Positions 1 to 6,362 of a DNA stretch of 8,163 nt are shown here, piece by piece. The stretch covers positions 1 to 8,163 of the forward strand of contig CAZTLW010000107.1 of the NCBI GenBank assembly GCA_964614585.1. Direction: 5' to 3'. A model generated the notes under the pieces. The model saw only the letters and a list, made by a program, of their open reading frames with translations, did not search any database and had not been told where the DNA came from. A program made the position numbers and the translations under genes. Position 1 is the first letter of the stretch. Each line of letters begins with the position of its first letter. The DNA comes from JAHEFX01 sp964614585. Lineage in GTDB: Bacteria; Actinomycetota; Acidimicrobiia; Spongiisociales; JAENVV01.

Positions 1-1454
1 CAAGGCGATCGACGGCGTGGCAGATCGTCGGCGCCGTCTGGGGCGTGGTCCTCGTCTGGCTGCTGGGCCGCAACGTGTGGCGCCACGTCGGCTGGCAGAA
101 CGAGACCCGGGAGCTGTTCGGCATGGAGCCGCTCGCCCCCTCCGTCTGGCTCGTCATCGTGCCGGTGGCAGTCCTCACCGCCGCCCTCCTGCTCGTCCTC
201 GCCCGATCGCTTCGGAAACTGTTCGCCCGGATCGTCAGGTGGGTCGATCGGGCCCTGCCCCGCCGACTCTCGGTCGTGGTCGGGGGTGCGCTGTTCGTCG
301 CCCTGCTCTGGGGCCTCTGGTCAGGCGTTCTCGTCAACGGCTTCTTCGCCGCCGCCAACGCGTTCTTCGCCCCCCTCGACGCCCGGATCGAGGCCGGCGT
401 CGAGGCCCCGCAAACCTCGCTCCGATCGGGAGGACCGGGTTCGATCGTCCGCTGGGAGGACCTCGGGCGCACGGGCCGCCAGTTCGTGGCCGGCGGGCCG
501 ACCGTCGACGAGCTGAATGACTTCAGCGGAGGTGACGCCCTCGAGCCGATCCGGGTGTATGCCGGTCTCGACGTCGGGCCGACACCCACCGACCGAGCTG
601 TCATCCTCCTGGAAGAACTGGTCCGGACCGACGCGTTCGATCGCCGGGTGCTCGTGATCGGCACGACGACCGGGACCGGCAAGCTGGTTGCCGCCGGAAT
701 CGACCCACTCGAGTACCTCCACAACGGGGACACCGCCGTGGTCGGCATCCAGTACTCGTACCTACCGAGCTGGATGTCGCTCCTCGGCGACCACGACGAA
801 GTGGCCGATGCTGCCAAGGCGACCTTCGACGTGATCCACGGGTACTGGTCGACGCTGCCCGAGGACCGGCGCCCCGAGCTGTACGTGTACGGCCTGTCGC
901 TCGGGACCCTCGGGGTCGAGTCGATCCTCACCTCGATCGACATCGTCAACGAGCCCATCGAGGGCGCCCTGCTGGTGGGGCCGACCTTCGTCAACGACCT
1001 CCGACACACGATCGTCGACGGCCGCGACGAGGGTTCGTCGCCGGTGGTGCCCATCTACCAGGACGGCCGCACGGTGCGCTTCACGACCGAGGAGAACGCC
1101 CTCGGCCTGCCAGGCGGGGACTGGGGCGACACGAGGATCGTGTACGTCGCCCACGGGTCCGACCCCATCGGGTTCTTCTCGATCGACCTGCTGTGGTCGG
1201 AGCCCGACTGGCTGCAGCCGGGCCAGCGCGGCGCCGACGTGGCCGAGGACGTCGTGTGGGTGCCGGTCGTGACGATGTGGCAGGTGCTGTCGGACCTCGC
1301 GGCCGCCGGGTCGGTGCCGAACGGGTTTGGCCACGAGTACTCGGCTCCCGCCAACGCCGACGGCTGGATCGCCATCACCGAGCCGGAGGGGTGGACCGAC
1401 GCCGACTCCGACCGACTCGATGAACTCATCGAGGAGCTCGGCCAGGACCAGTAG
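1..1454 (+). CDS. Membrane-anchored alpha/beta-hydrolase, Abhydrolase_9 family (5' end missing)
   Basis: The frame is open from the left window edge (first whole codon at 3), so the true start lies outside; the GTG at 45 falls inside a membrane segment and is not the start. Numbering from that GTG, three hydrophobic helices are visible: one running in from the edge to about residue 8, then about 31-55 and 76-103. They match the membrane N-terminus (Abhydrolase_9_N) of this family. The C-terminal two thirds match the Abhydrolase_9 catalytic domain: conserved blocks TGTGKLVAAGIDPLEYLH and QYSYLPSWMSLL, a nucleophile elbow GLSLG with Ser285 (codon 897-899), and probable partners Asp373 (HGSDP) and His430 (FGHEY). 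The C-terminus appears complete. Physiological substrate is unknown for the family; lipid or ester hydrolysis at the membrane is inference. The esterase gene follows 17 bases later on the same strand. Family assignment is strong, function open. Confidence 0.9.
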   Translation, partial: RRSTAWQIVGAVWGVVLVWLLGRNVWRHVGWQNETRELFGMEPLAPSVWLVIVPVAVLTAALLLVLARSLRKLFARIVRWVDRALPRRLSVVVGGALFVALLWGLWSGVLVNGFFAAANAFFAPLDARIEAGVEAPQTSLRSGGPGSIVRWEDLGRTGRQFVAGGPTVDELNDFSGGDALEPIRVYAGLDVGPTPTDRAVILLEELVRTDAFDRRVLVIGTTTGTGKLVAAGIDPLEYLHNGDTAVVGIQYSYLPSWMSLLGDHDEVADAAKATFDVIHGYWSTLPEDRRPELYVYGLSLGTLGVESILTSIDIVNEPIEGALLVGPTFVNDLRHTIVDGRDEGSSPVVPIYQDGRTVRFTTEENALGLPGGDWGDTRIVYVAHGSDPIGFFSIDLLWSEPDWLQPGQRGADVAEDVVWVPVVTMWQVLSDLAAAGSVPNGFGHEYSAPANADGWIAITEPEGWTDADSDRLDELIEELGQDQ

Positions 1455-1457
1455 CCG

Positions 1458-1463
1458 TAGGCT
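1458..1463 (+). promoter_or_regulatory. Predicted -10 box TAGGCT of the esterase gene (leaderless type)
   Basis: TAGGCT fits the actinobacterial -10 pattern TAnnnT and ends 8 bases before the ATG at 1472, which would put the transcript start at or next to the start codon. No Shine-Dalgarno sequence is seen before this ATG. No convincing -35 box is visible, and the upstream bases are the 3' end of the preceding gene. Cotranscription with that gene is also possible. Confidence 0.5.
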
Positions 1464-1471
1464 CACGCCCC

Positions 1472-2398
1472 ATGACCGACCTCCACCCCGACTTCCGGTC
1501 GGGCATGGCTGCGATGCCCTCCTTCACGATCCCGGTCTGGGGCGTGCGGTTCATGCGCCCGCTCATGCGGGTCCTGCGACCCCCGGTCGACACCAGTGGG
1601 GTGGACGTGATCGACACCCGGACCCCCTCGTCGCTGGGCGACCCCGTCGACGTGCGGGTGTACCTGCCGGCCGGCGCCGACGGCCCACTCCCGGTCCTCG
1701 TCTGGATTCATGGCGGCGGACTCGTCGTCGGCGACCACCGGGACGGCTGGGGCTACCGCTTCGCCCGCGAACTCGGCATTGCCGTCGCCAGCTCGGCCTA
1801 CCGCCTGGCCCCCGAGCACCCCTTCCCCGCCGCCCTCGACGACGTCACCACGACCACCCGCTGGGCCCGGTCGGGCGGCTACGGACGCTTCGACCCCGAG
1901 CGGGTGGCGATCGGTGGCGAGAGCGCCGGCGGCGGACTGGCGGCCGCCCTCGCCCAGCGCCTCACCGACGAGGGCGTCGACGTCGCCGCCCAACTCCTCG
2001 TGTACCCGATGCTCGACGACCGCACCGCCGTGCGCCCGGACCTGGGCCAGAACGACCACCCCGTCTGGACGAAGGGCAGCAACCACACCGGCTGGTCGTC
2101 GTACCTCGGGATGGAACCCGGCGCCGACGCCGTGCCCGAGTACGCCGTCCCCGCCCGCCGGGCCGACCTCTCGGGGCTGCCGCCGGCGTGGATCGGCGTG
2201 GGCACCCTCGACCTGTTCCACGACGAGGACGTCGACTACGCCGAGCGGCTCCGAAGCGCCGGCGTCGACTGCGAGCTCGAGGTCGTCGAGGGCGCGCCCC
2301 ACGGCTTCATGACCCTCGCCCCCGACGTCGACACGTCCCGGGCGTTCGTCGGGTCGGCGATGGCGTTCCTCGCCGACCGGCTCGGCGTCGCCGACTGA
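1472..2398 (+). CDS. Alpha/beta-hydrolase esterase, HSL-type (family IV, Abhydrolase_3)
   Basis: This 308-residue soluble protein has the full signature of bacterial hormone-sensitive-lipase-like esterases. The oxyanion-hole motif HGGG is at residues 80-83, the nucleophile elbow GESAG at 149-153 with Ser151, catalytic Asp247 in GTLDLFHDED and His277 in GAPHGF. The family motif YRLAPEHPFPAALDD is also present. Length is typical for the family (about 300-320). There is no signal peptide or membrane helix after the first residues, so it is probably cytoplasmic and cleaves short- to medium-chain carboxyl esters; the natural substrate cannot be read from sequence. The ATG at 1472 is preferred because it gives the usual length and is preceded at the right distance by a TAGGCT box. 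The gene ends one base before the 3' end of the opposing aldo/keto reductase. Confidence 0.95.
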   Translation: MTDLHPDFRSGMAAMPSFTIPVWGVRFMRPLMRVLRPPVDTSGVDVIDTRTPSSLGDPVDVRVYLPAGADGPLPVLVWIHGGGLVVGDHRDGWGYRFARELGIAVASSAYRLAPEHPFPAALDDVTTTTRWARSGGYGRFDPERVAIGGESAGGGLAAALAQRLTDEGVDVAAQLLVYPMLDDRTAVRPDLGQNDHPVWTKGSNHTGWSSYLGMEPGADAVPEYAVPARRADLSGLPPAWIGVGTLDLFHDEDVDYAERLRSAGVDCELEVVEGAPHGFMTLAPDVDTSRAFVGSAMAFLADRLGVAD

Positions 2399-2399
2399 C

Positions 2400-3443
2400 T
2401 CAGTCGGGTTCGGGGCGGGTGCGCAGCTCGTCCCATACCGTCATGGCCATCTGCCGGGCCTGCATCCGATAGGGGTAGTCGGGGATGCCGGGCGCCGAGG
2501 CCACCGCCAACGCCTCCACCTCGTCGTCGGACAGCACCACGTCGACGGCGCCGAGGTTGTCCTCGAGCTGGGCCACCGTGCGGGCACCGAGGATGACCGA
2601 GGCCACCGTCGGTCGAGCCAGCAGCCAGGCGAGTGAGACCTGGGCGAGGGACCGGCCGTGGGCCTCGGCCACCGCCTCCACGGCCTCGAGGGTCTGCCAT
2701 GTGCGGGTCACGTTGCGGCGGTCGTAGGCCTCCACACCCCGGTTGGGGTCCTCGCCGAGTCGGGTGGCGCCGGTCGGACGCTCGTCCGAGCGGTACTTGC
2801 CGGTCAGCCAGCCGCCGCCGAGAGGCGACCAGGGCAGCAGGCCGAGACCCTCCTCGATGCACTGGGGCAGGATCTCCAACTCGATCTCCCGGGCGAGGAG
2901 GTTGTACTGGGCCTGGAGCGAGACGATCGGTTCGGTGCCGAGCGCCTCCCCGAGTCGGATGGCCCGTTGCAGTTGCCAGCCGGTGTAATTGGACACGCCG
3001 ACGTGGCGCACCTTGCCCGACCGGACGAAGCCGTCGAGGGTGGTGAGCGTCTCCTCGAGTGGGGCGGCGGTGTCCCACCCATGCACCTGGTAGAGGTCGA
3101 TGGAGTCGACGCCGAGCCGCCGCAGGCTGTCGTCGAGGGCCCGGGTGAGGTGGCGGCGGCCGGCCCCCCGGTCCATCGGGCCGGGGCCCATCGGGAACCG
3201 GCCCTTGGTGGTGAGGACGAGGTGGTCGGTCTCGGCGGTGCGGGCCAGCCAGCGGCCGATGATCTCCTCCGAGGCGCCGGCGCCGTAGACGTCGGCGGTG
3301 TCGATGAAGGTGCCGCCGGCCTCGACGAATCGGTCGAGCTGGCGGTGGGCCTCGTCCTCGGGGGTCTCCACCCCGAAGGTCATGGTGCCGAGGGCGAGCT
3401 CGCTCACGACGAGGCTGCTCGGTCCGAGGGTGCGCTGTTCCAT
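2400..3443 (-). CDS. Aldo/keto reductase family oxidoreductase
   Basis: A 347-residue NADPH-type aldo/keto reductase (TIM barrel). The catalytic tetrad is complete: Asp48 and Tyr53 in FIDTADVYG, Lys80 in LTTKGR, and His121 in LYQVHGWD. The C-terminal cofactor region is present (SVILGARTVAQLEDNLGAVD). Length and the N-terminal pattern TLGPSSLVVSELALGTMTFG match the bacterial Tas/AKR11-13-like reductases that reduce aldehydes or ketones of unknown identity. The ATG at 3443 begins the family's N-terminal strand and has GGAGA (3448-3452) four bases upstream. This is the one complete gene here with a recognisable ribosome-binding site and no leaderless-type -10. The open frame continues upstream antisense through the amidohydrolase, which is a GC-rich shadow and not an N-terminal extension. 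Its stop codon nearly touches that of the esterase. Confidence 0.95.
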   Translation of the reverse strand: MEQRTLGPSSLVVSELALGTMTFGVETPEDEAHRQLDRFVEAGGTFIDTADVYGAGASEEIIGRWLARTAETDHLVLTTKGRFPMGPGPMDRGAGRRHLTRALDDSLRRLGVDSIDLYQVHGWDTAAPLEETLTTLDGFVRSGKVRHVGVSNYTGWQLQRAIRLGEALGTEPIVSLQAQYNLLAREIELEILPQCIEEGLGLLPWSPLGGGWLTGKYRSDERPTGATRLGEDPNRGVEAYDRRNVTRTWQTLEAVEAVAEAHGRSLAQVSLAWLLARPTVASVILGARTVAQLEDNLGAVDVVLSDDEVEALAVASAPGIPDYPYRMQARQMAMTVWDELRTRPEPD

Positions 3444-3447
3444 GGGG

Positions 3448-3452
3448 TCTCC
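3448..3452 (-). promoter_or_regulatory. Ribosome-binding site of the aldo/keto reductase
   Basis: GGAGA on the minus strand lies four bases before the ATG at 3443. It supports that start against the long upstream open frame. The other complete genes in this window lack a comparable purine stretch. Confidence 0.5.
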
Positions 3453-3497
3453 GGATCGCTGGGGCCCCACCGATACTGCTCGTTCCGTGGGCCGTGA

Positions 3498-3514
3498 GCG
3501 TCGGTATCCGACGC
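3498..3514. repeat. Inverted repeat GCGTCGG-TAT-CCGACGC
   Basis: A perfect 7-base inverted repeat with a 3-base loop lies in the divergent region between the aldo/keto reductase and the amidohydrolase. Its right arm runs directly into the first copy of the 23-base direct repeat. It could be a DNA-binding site or part of the leader of the minus-strand transcript. No U-tract follows on either strand, so a classical terminator is unlikely. Confidence 0.6.
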
Positions 3515-3563
3515 CCACAACCCTGGGTTGGCGAATGGGCGACGCCCACAACCCAGGGTTGGC
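3510..3563. repeat. Two 23-base direct repeats with palindromic cores, 31 bp apart (candidate operators)
   Basis: Copy 1 (3510-3532) and copy 2 (3541-3563) are identical except for the central base. Each holds a perfect 13-base palindrome around one central base, CAACCC-T-GGGTTG at 3518-3530 and CAACCC-A-GGGTTG at 3549-3561. Centre-to-centre spacing is 31 bp, about three helical turns, so two bound proteins would sit on the same DNA face. Copy 2 overlaps the candidate -35 hexamer TTGGCA (3559-3564) of the amidohydrolase. A dimeric regulator binding in tandem is the inferred reading; a dispersed intergenic repeat is the alternative. Confidence 0.65.
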
Positions 3564-3586
3564 ACCGGTGGGGTGGGGCGTAGGGT
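3559..3586 (+). promoter_or_regulatory. Predicted promoter of the amidohydrolase (TTGGCA-16-TAGGGT, leaderless type)
   Basis: The -35 candidate TTGGCA (3559-3564) differs from TTGACA at one position. After 16 bases comes the -10 box TAGGGT (3581-3586), which ends 7 bases before the ATG at 3594. This predicts a transcript with almost no leader and independently supports that ATG as the start. It is the best-formed promoter in the window. Confidence 0.6.
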
Positions 3587-3593
3587 CGGCGCC

Positions 3594-4814
3594 ATGCCAC
3601 CCATCGCCTTCACCAACGCCACCATCTGGACCGCCGCCGGGTCGCCGATCGAGCGGGGCACGCTCGTCGTCGAGGACGGCCGCATCGTCAACGTCGGCGC
3701 CGACGTCGGCATCCCGTTCGGCGCCACCGAGATCGACGCCTCGGGGAGGTACCTCCTCCCCGGCCTCGTCGACTGCCACGCCCACGCCGGGCTCTTCGGC
3801 GAGGGCTGGACCAACGACTACGACGGCAACGAGATCTCCGAGGCGATCACTCCCTACACCCGGACCCTCGACGCCATCCACCCCGAGGACCTCGGCTTCT
3901 TCGACGCCCGCCGGGGCGGGGTGACCACCCTCGGCATCACGCATGGCTCGGCAAACCCGATCGGCGGACAGGTGACGGCGGTGAAGCCCCGGGGCGACAC
4001 CGTCGAGGAGATGGTGATCCGCTTCCCCGCCGGCGTGAAGATGGCGCTCGGGGAGAACCCCAAGCGGGTCGGCGACATGCAGAAGCGGGCCCCGCTCACC
4101 CGGATGGGCACCGCCTACCTCGCCCGCAAGGCGTTCATCGAGGCCCTCGAGTACCGGACGGATTGGGAGCACCACGCCGCCCTCGTCGCCGCCGAGGAGG
4201 CCAAGCCCGAGGACGAGCGCAAGCCGCTGCGGCCACCGAAGCGCGACCTCGCCAAGGAGATCCTCGTCCAGGTGCTCAACGGCGAGATCCCCATCCGCAA
4301 CCACTGCCATCGCGCCGACGACATCCGCACCGCCATCCGCCTGGCCGAGGAGTTCGGCTACACGTTGATCCTCGACCACGCCACCGAGGGGTACCGCATC
4401 CCCGACGAGATCGTCTCCCGTGACATCCCCGTGGCGCTCGGGCCGCTGTTCGGGTCGCGCGTCAAGCGGGAGCTGCTCAAGAAGACCACCGCCGCCCCGG
4501 GCCTCCTGGTGGCCGCCGGGGCCACCGTGGCGATCATGACCGACTCGCCCGTCAACCCCGTCGACTCGCTGCGGGACCTCGTCATCCACTCGATCCGAGA
4601 GGGCCTCGACCCCGACCGGGCGCTCGAGACGGTGACGGTCAACCCGGCCCGCATCCTCGGTGTCGACGACCGGGTCGGCAGCCTCGAGGTGGGCAAGGAC
4701 GCCGACTTCGCCCTCTACGACGGCGACCCGTGGGACGCCCGCACCCACGTCGTGGAGACCTGGATCGACGGCGCCCGGATCTTCGAGCGGACCGGCCCCT
4801 ACATCCCCGACTGA
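3594..4814 (+). CDS. Amidohydrolase, imidazolonepropionase-like (COG1228)
   Basis: A 406-residue metal-dependent amidohydrolase. An N-terminal beta domain leads to the metal motif DCHAHAG (His62, His64). The block THGSANPIGG and Lys149 in VKMALGENPKR are typical of COG1228 proteins. Further likely metal or active-site residues are His237 and His239 (NHCHR), His262 (LDHATEGY) and Asp317 (MTDSPVNP). The C-terminus VNPARILG-GSLEVGKDADFALYDGDPW is the standard closing module. The family includes imidazolonepropionase and prolidase-like dipeptidases; no histidine-utilisation genes are nearby, so hutI is not claimed. An in-frame ATG at 3528 would add 22 residues read through the palindromic repeat; 3594 is preferred because it begins the conserved strand and sits 7 bases after TAGGGT. 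The last 16 bases overlap the 3' end of the convergent SRPBCC gene. Probably cytoplasmic. Confidence 0.93.
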   Translation: MPPIAFTNATIWTAAGSPIERGTLVVEDGRIVNVGADVGIPFGATEIDASGRYLLPGLVDCHAHAGLFGEGWTNDYDGNEISEAITPYTRTLDAIHPEDLGFFDARRGGVTTLGITHGSANPIGGQVTAVKPRGDTVEEMVIRFPAGVKMALGENPKRVGDMQKRAPLTRMGTAYLARKAFIEALEYRTDWEHHAALVAAEEAKPEDERKPLRPPKRDLAKEILVQVLNGEIPIRNHCHRADDIRTAIRLAEEFGYTLILDHATEGYRIPDEIVSRDIPVALGPLFGSRVKRELLKKTTAAPGLLVAAGATVAIMTDSPVNPVDSLRDLVIHSIREGLDPDRALETVTVNPARILGVDDRVGSLEVGKDADFALYDGDPWDARTHVVETWIDGARIFERTGPYIPD

Positions 4815-5341
4815 GCGGTCGTCTCGGCCAGCCGGGCCAGGTTCAGCAGCTGGCGGCGCATCATCACGAGGTCGCCGGCCGGCATGAGCCACGACATCGC
4901 CGACGCCCCGACGGTGTCGGCGTAGGCGATCGGGAACCGGACCAGCAGGCGGGCGCCGCCGTCCCACGGCTCGACGAGGTAGGTGCACACCACCTCGCCG
5001 AACCAGTCGGCGGCGAACCGCATCGTGACCGACCGGCCCGGCTCGACCTCGACGACCCGGAAGATCGTGTTGATGCGCTCGCCGACCACCGGCGGCCCGA
5101 GGGTCGGGTCGAGGTAACGGGGGCTCCGCCGCCCGAGGTTGTCGACCCAGTCGTAGCTGTAGGGGGCGACCCGCAGCTGGCCGACCCAGCGGAACAGGAC
5201 GTCCGGCGGGGCCGTCGAACGCACCCCGCGGTGGAGCACCTGGTCGGGATCCGGGATCCAGCGGTCGCAGGGCAGCGGCCGGGAGAGGTCGACCGGCAGG
5301 ACGGCGCCCCAGGTGCCGAAGGGGCCGACCCAGGTGGTCAT
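4799..5341 (-). CDS. SRPBCC-family (START/polyketide-cyclase-like) protein
   Basis: A 180-residue protein whose middle resembles the SRPBCC hydrophobic-cavity fold: an N-terminal strand HRGVRSTAPPDVLFRWVGQL, a central VVGERINTIFRVVEVEPGRSVTMRF, a following strand VVCTYLVEP with LLVRFPIAY, and a long C-terminal helix (about residues 145-178) ending in MMRRQLLNLARLAE. Such proteins bind or turn over small hydrophobic ligands; no catalytic residue can be assigned here. The ATG at 5341 is separated by a single base from the stop of the upstream pirin gene (TGA-G-ATG), pointing to translational coupling. The open frame runs further upstream antiparallel to pirin codons but that part is low-complexity Ser/Pro/Arg shadow sequence. 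The stop codon lies inside the end of the opposing amidohydrolase gene, a 16-base overlap. Fold confidence is good, function unknown. Confidence 0.87.
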   Translation of the reverse strand: MTTWVGPFGTWGAVLPVDLSRPLPCDRWIPDPDQVLHRGVRSTAPPDVLFRWVGQLRVAPYSYDWVDNLGRRSPRYLDPTLGPPVVGERINTIFRVVEVEPGRSVTMRFAADWFGEVVCTYLVEPWDGGARLLVRFPIAYADTVGASAMSWLMPAGDLVMMRRQLLNLARLAETTAQSGM

Positions 5342-5342
5342 C

Positions 5343-6287
5343 TCACTCGGCGGGGACCCACGGGGGACGCGGCGCGTCGATGCGGGGCAGGTCGGAGGGG
5401 ACGGGGGCGAACCGGTCGGTGTCGTCGGATTGCCACGCCCGCCACGCGTCGGTGATCTCGTCCTTGGAGCGGGCGACGAAGTTCCACCACATCTGGATCG
5501 TCTCCCCGAGCGGCTCCCCGCCGATGACGAGCGCTCGAGCCCGGCCGTCGGCCACCTCGATCGGGAGGTCGTCCTGCCCGGTCGGCACGAGGGCGATGGA
5601 GCCGGGATCGACGACCACGTCGTGGACCTTGAGCGGCCGATCGAGCGGCACCACCCCGTACTCGAAGTCCCGGTCGGTCGGCAGCACGGTCGCCGCCTCG
5701 AAGGCGAGGTCGAGGCCGACGAGTGGCGTGTGCGCCTCGGCCGGGGAGACGGCGTCGCCCAGACCGCCGATGAGGACGGACGCCTCACCGTTGGGCACGT
5801 CGGCGACGGGCAGCTCGTCGAGGTGCTGGAAGCCCGAACCCCCCTGGCGGGTGGCCTCGGGCAGGGCGATCCAGAGTTGGGCGCCGGCGACATCGCCGAC
5901 CATCTCGCCGAGGCGCTCGCCCATGCGGCCGTCCTCGGCGTGGGCGATGCCGTGGCCCGACGTCATGAGGTTGAGCTGGCCGGGTCGGATGAGCTGCTCG
6001 GTGCCGAGCGAATCGCCGTGGAGGGCCGCCCCCCGGAACAGCCAGGTGACGGTCTGGAGGCCGATGTGGGGGTGGGGGCCGATCTCGAGGGGCATGGGTC
6101 GCTCGACGTCGGTGGGCGTCATGAGGTCGACGAAGCACCAGGCCCCGATCGTGCGCCGCCCCTTGGTGGGGAGCACCCGGGCGATACCCATCGGCCCGAT
6201 CGACGTGTGGCGACCCTCCCGCACCTCGATGTCGGGGAGGCGCTGGTTGGTGCAGGCCTCGTCCCGAGGCTCGACGGGTCCACTCAT
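5343..6287 (-). CDS. Pirin family protein (bicupin)
   Basis: A 314-residue two-cupin protein. The N-terminal Pirin domain (about residues 20-150) carries the four metal ligands known from human pirin: His72 and His74 in GPHPHIGLQTVTWLFRG, His116 and Glu118 in TSGHGIAHAE. The C-terminal Pirin_C cupin spans about residues 185-290 and ends with WWNFVARSKDEI. Length is close to the family norm of about 290-320. Pirins bind iron; some have quercetin 2,3-dioxygenase activity and others act in redox sensing, and the sequence does not decide between these. The ATG at 6287 is the natural domain start and is preceded at 6 bases by TACCCT. It is the first gene of a pair with the SRPBCC protein one base downstream, which suggests a shared task, perhaps with an aromatic or other hydrophobic ligand (inference). 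Confidence 0.95.
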   Translation of the reverse strand: MSGPVEPRDEACTNQRLPDIEVREGRHTSIGPMGIARVLPTKGRRTIGAWCFVDLMTPTDVERPMPLEIGPHPHIGLQTVTWLFRGAALHGDSLGTEQLIRPGQLNLMTSGHGIAHAEDGRMGERLGEMVGDVAGAQLWIALPEATRQGGSGFQHLDELPVADVPNGEASVLIGGLGDAVSPAEAHTPLVGLDLAFEAATVLPTDRDFEYGVVPLDRPLKVHDVVVDPGSIALVPTGQDDLPIEVADGRARALVIGGEPLGETIQMWWNFVARSKDEITDAWRAWQSDDTDRFAPVPSDLPRIDAPRPPWVPAE

Positions 6288-6293
6288 GGGCCG

Positions 6294-6299
6294 AGGGTA
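6294..6299 (-). promoter_or_regulatory. Predicted -10 box TACCCT of the pirin-SRPBCC pair (leaderless type)
   Basis: On the minus strand TACCCT fits TAnnnT and ends 6 bases before the ATG at 6287. No Shine-Dalgarno sequence is seen. The only -35-like sequence is TTGGTC (6319-6324), at a long 19-base spacing and formed by the arm of the adjacent palindromic repeat, so it is weak. Confidence 0.45.
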
Positions 6300-6307
6300 G
6301 GGCCACC

Positions 6308-6322
6308 GGTCGCTTCGCGACC
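6308..6322. repeat. Inverted repeat GGTCGC-TTC-GCGACC
   Basis: A perfect 6-base stem with a 3-base loop lies between the pirin promoter and the heptanucleotide repeat. Its right arm shares ACC (6320-6322) with the palindrome next to it, so the two structures would compete. No T-tract follows on either strand. Confidence 0.55.
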
Positions 6323-6358
6323 AAGTACTGAGTACTGAGTACTTGGTACTGAGTACTG
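6320..6358. repeat. Heptanucleotide tandem repeat (AGTACTG-type, five units) within a palindrome
   Basis: Five 7-base units run from 6324 to 6358; units 1, 2 and 5 are AGTACTG, unit 3 is AGTACTT and unit 4 is GGTACTG. The left part also forms a long near-perfect palindrome: arm ACCAAGTACT (6320-6329) pairs with AGTACTTGGT (6338-6347), and the 8-base middle is itself AGTACT flanked by one G/G mismatch. It begins a few bases after the pspC-like stop codon. It could act as a transcript 3' end structure for that gene, though no U-tract follows, or be a dispersed genomic repeat. Its A/T-rich composition contrasts sharply with the surroundings. Confidence 0.75.
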
Positions 6359-6362
6359 ACGC

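Noticed and set aside
17..520. A 167-codon plus-strand frame at the left edge
   Set aside because: It is Arg/Pro-rich and overlaps, out of frame, the membrane part of the Abhydrolase_9 protein.
3498..3563. The hairpin and palindromes between the reductase and amidohydrolase as an intrinsic terminator or CRISPR fragment
   Set aside because: The flanking genes diverge, so no transcript ends here, and there is no U-tract. Two repeats with an 8-base gap are far too close for CRISPR spacers.
3528..3593. An earlier in-frame ATG for the amidohydrolase, adding 22 residues
   Set aside because: The added residues are Arg/Gly-rich, are encoded by the palindromic repeat and promoter region, and precede the conserved first strand. 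ATG 3594 fits the -10 box.
3594..4814. Naming the amidohydrolase hutI (imidazolonepropionase)
   Set aside because: It shares the superfamily fold and COG1228 features, but the substrate-specific context (hutU, hutH, hutG) is absent and the sequence looks like the broader prolidase-like branch.
2400..4988. An 862-codon minus-strand frame extending the aldo/keto reductase upstream across the amidohydrolase
   Set aside because: The extra part is antisense to a well-supported amidohydrolase, is low-complexity Gly/Asp/Val/Arg-rich, and the reductase has its own ATG with GGAGA at 3443. Long stop-free antisense frames are expected at this GC content.
5342..5893. An upstream extension of the SRPBCC frame to 364 codons
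   Set aside because: The added sequence is Ser/Pro/Arg-rich, read out of frame within pirin. The ATG at 5341 directly follows the pirin stop and starts the domain.
5313..6338. Plus-strand frames of 341 and 306 codons opposite the pirin gene
   Set aside because: Both are antisense shadows of the pirin codons with no recognisable domain, and both end in the repeat region.
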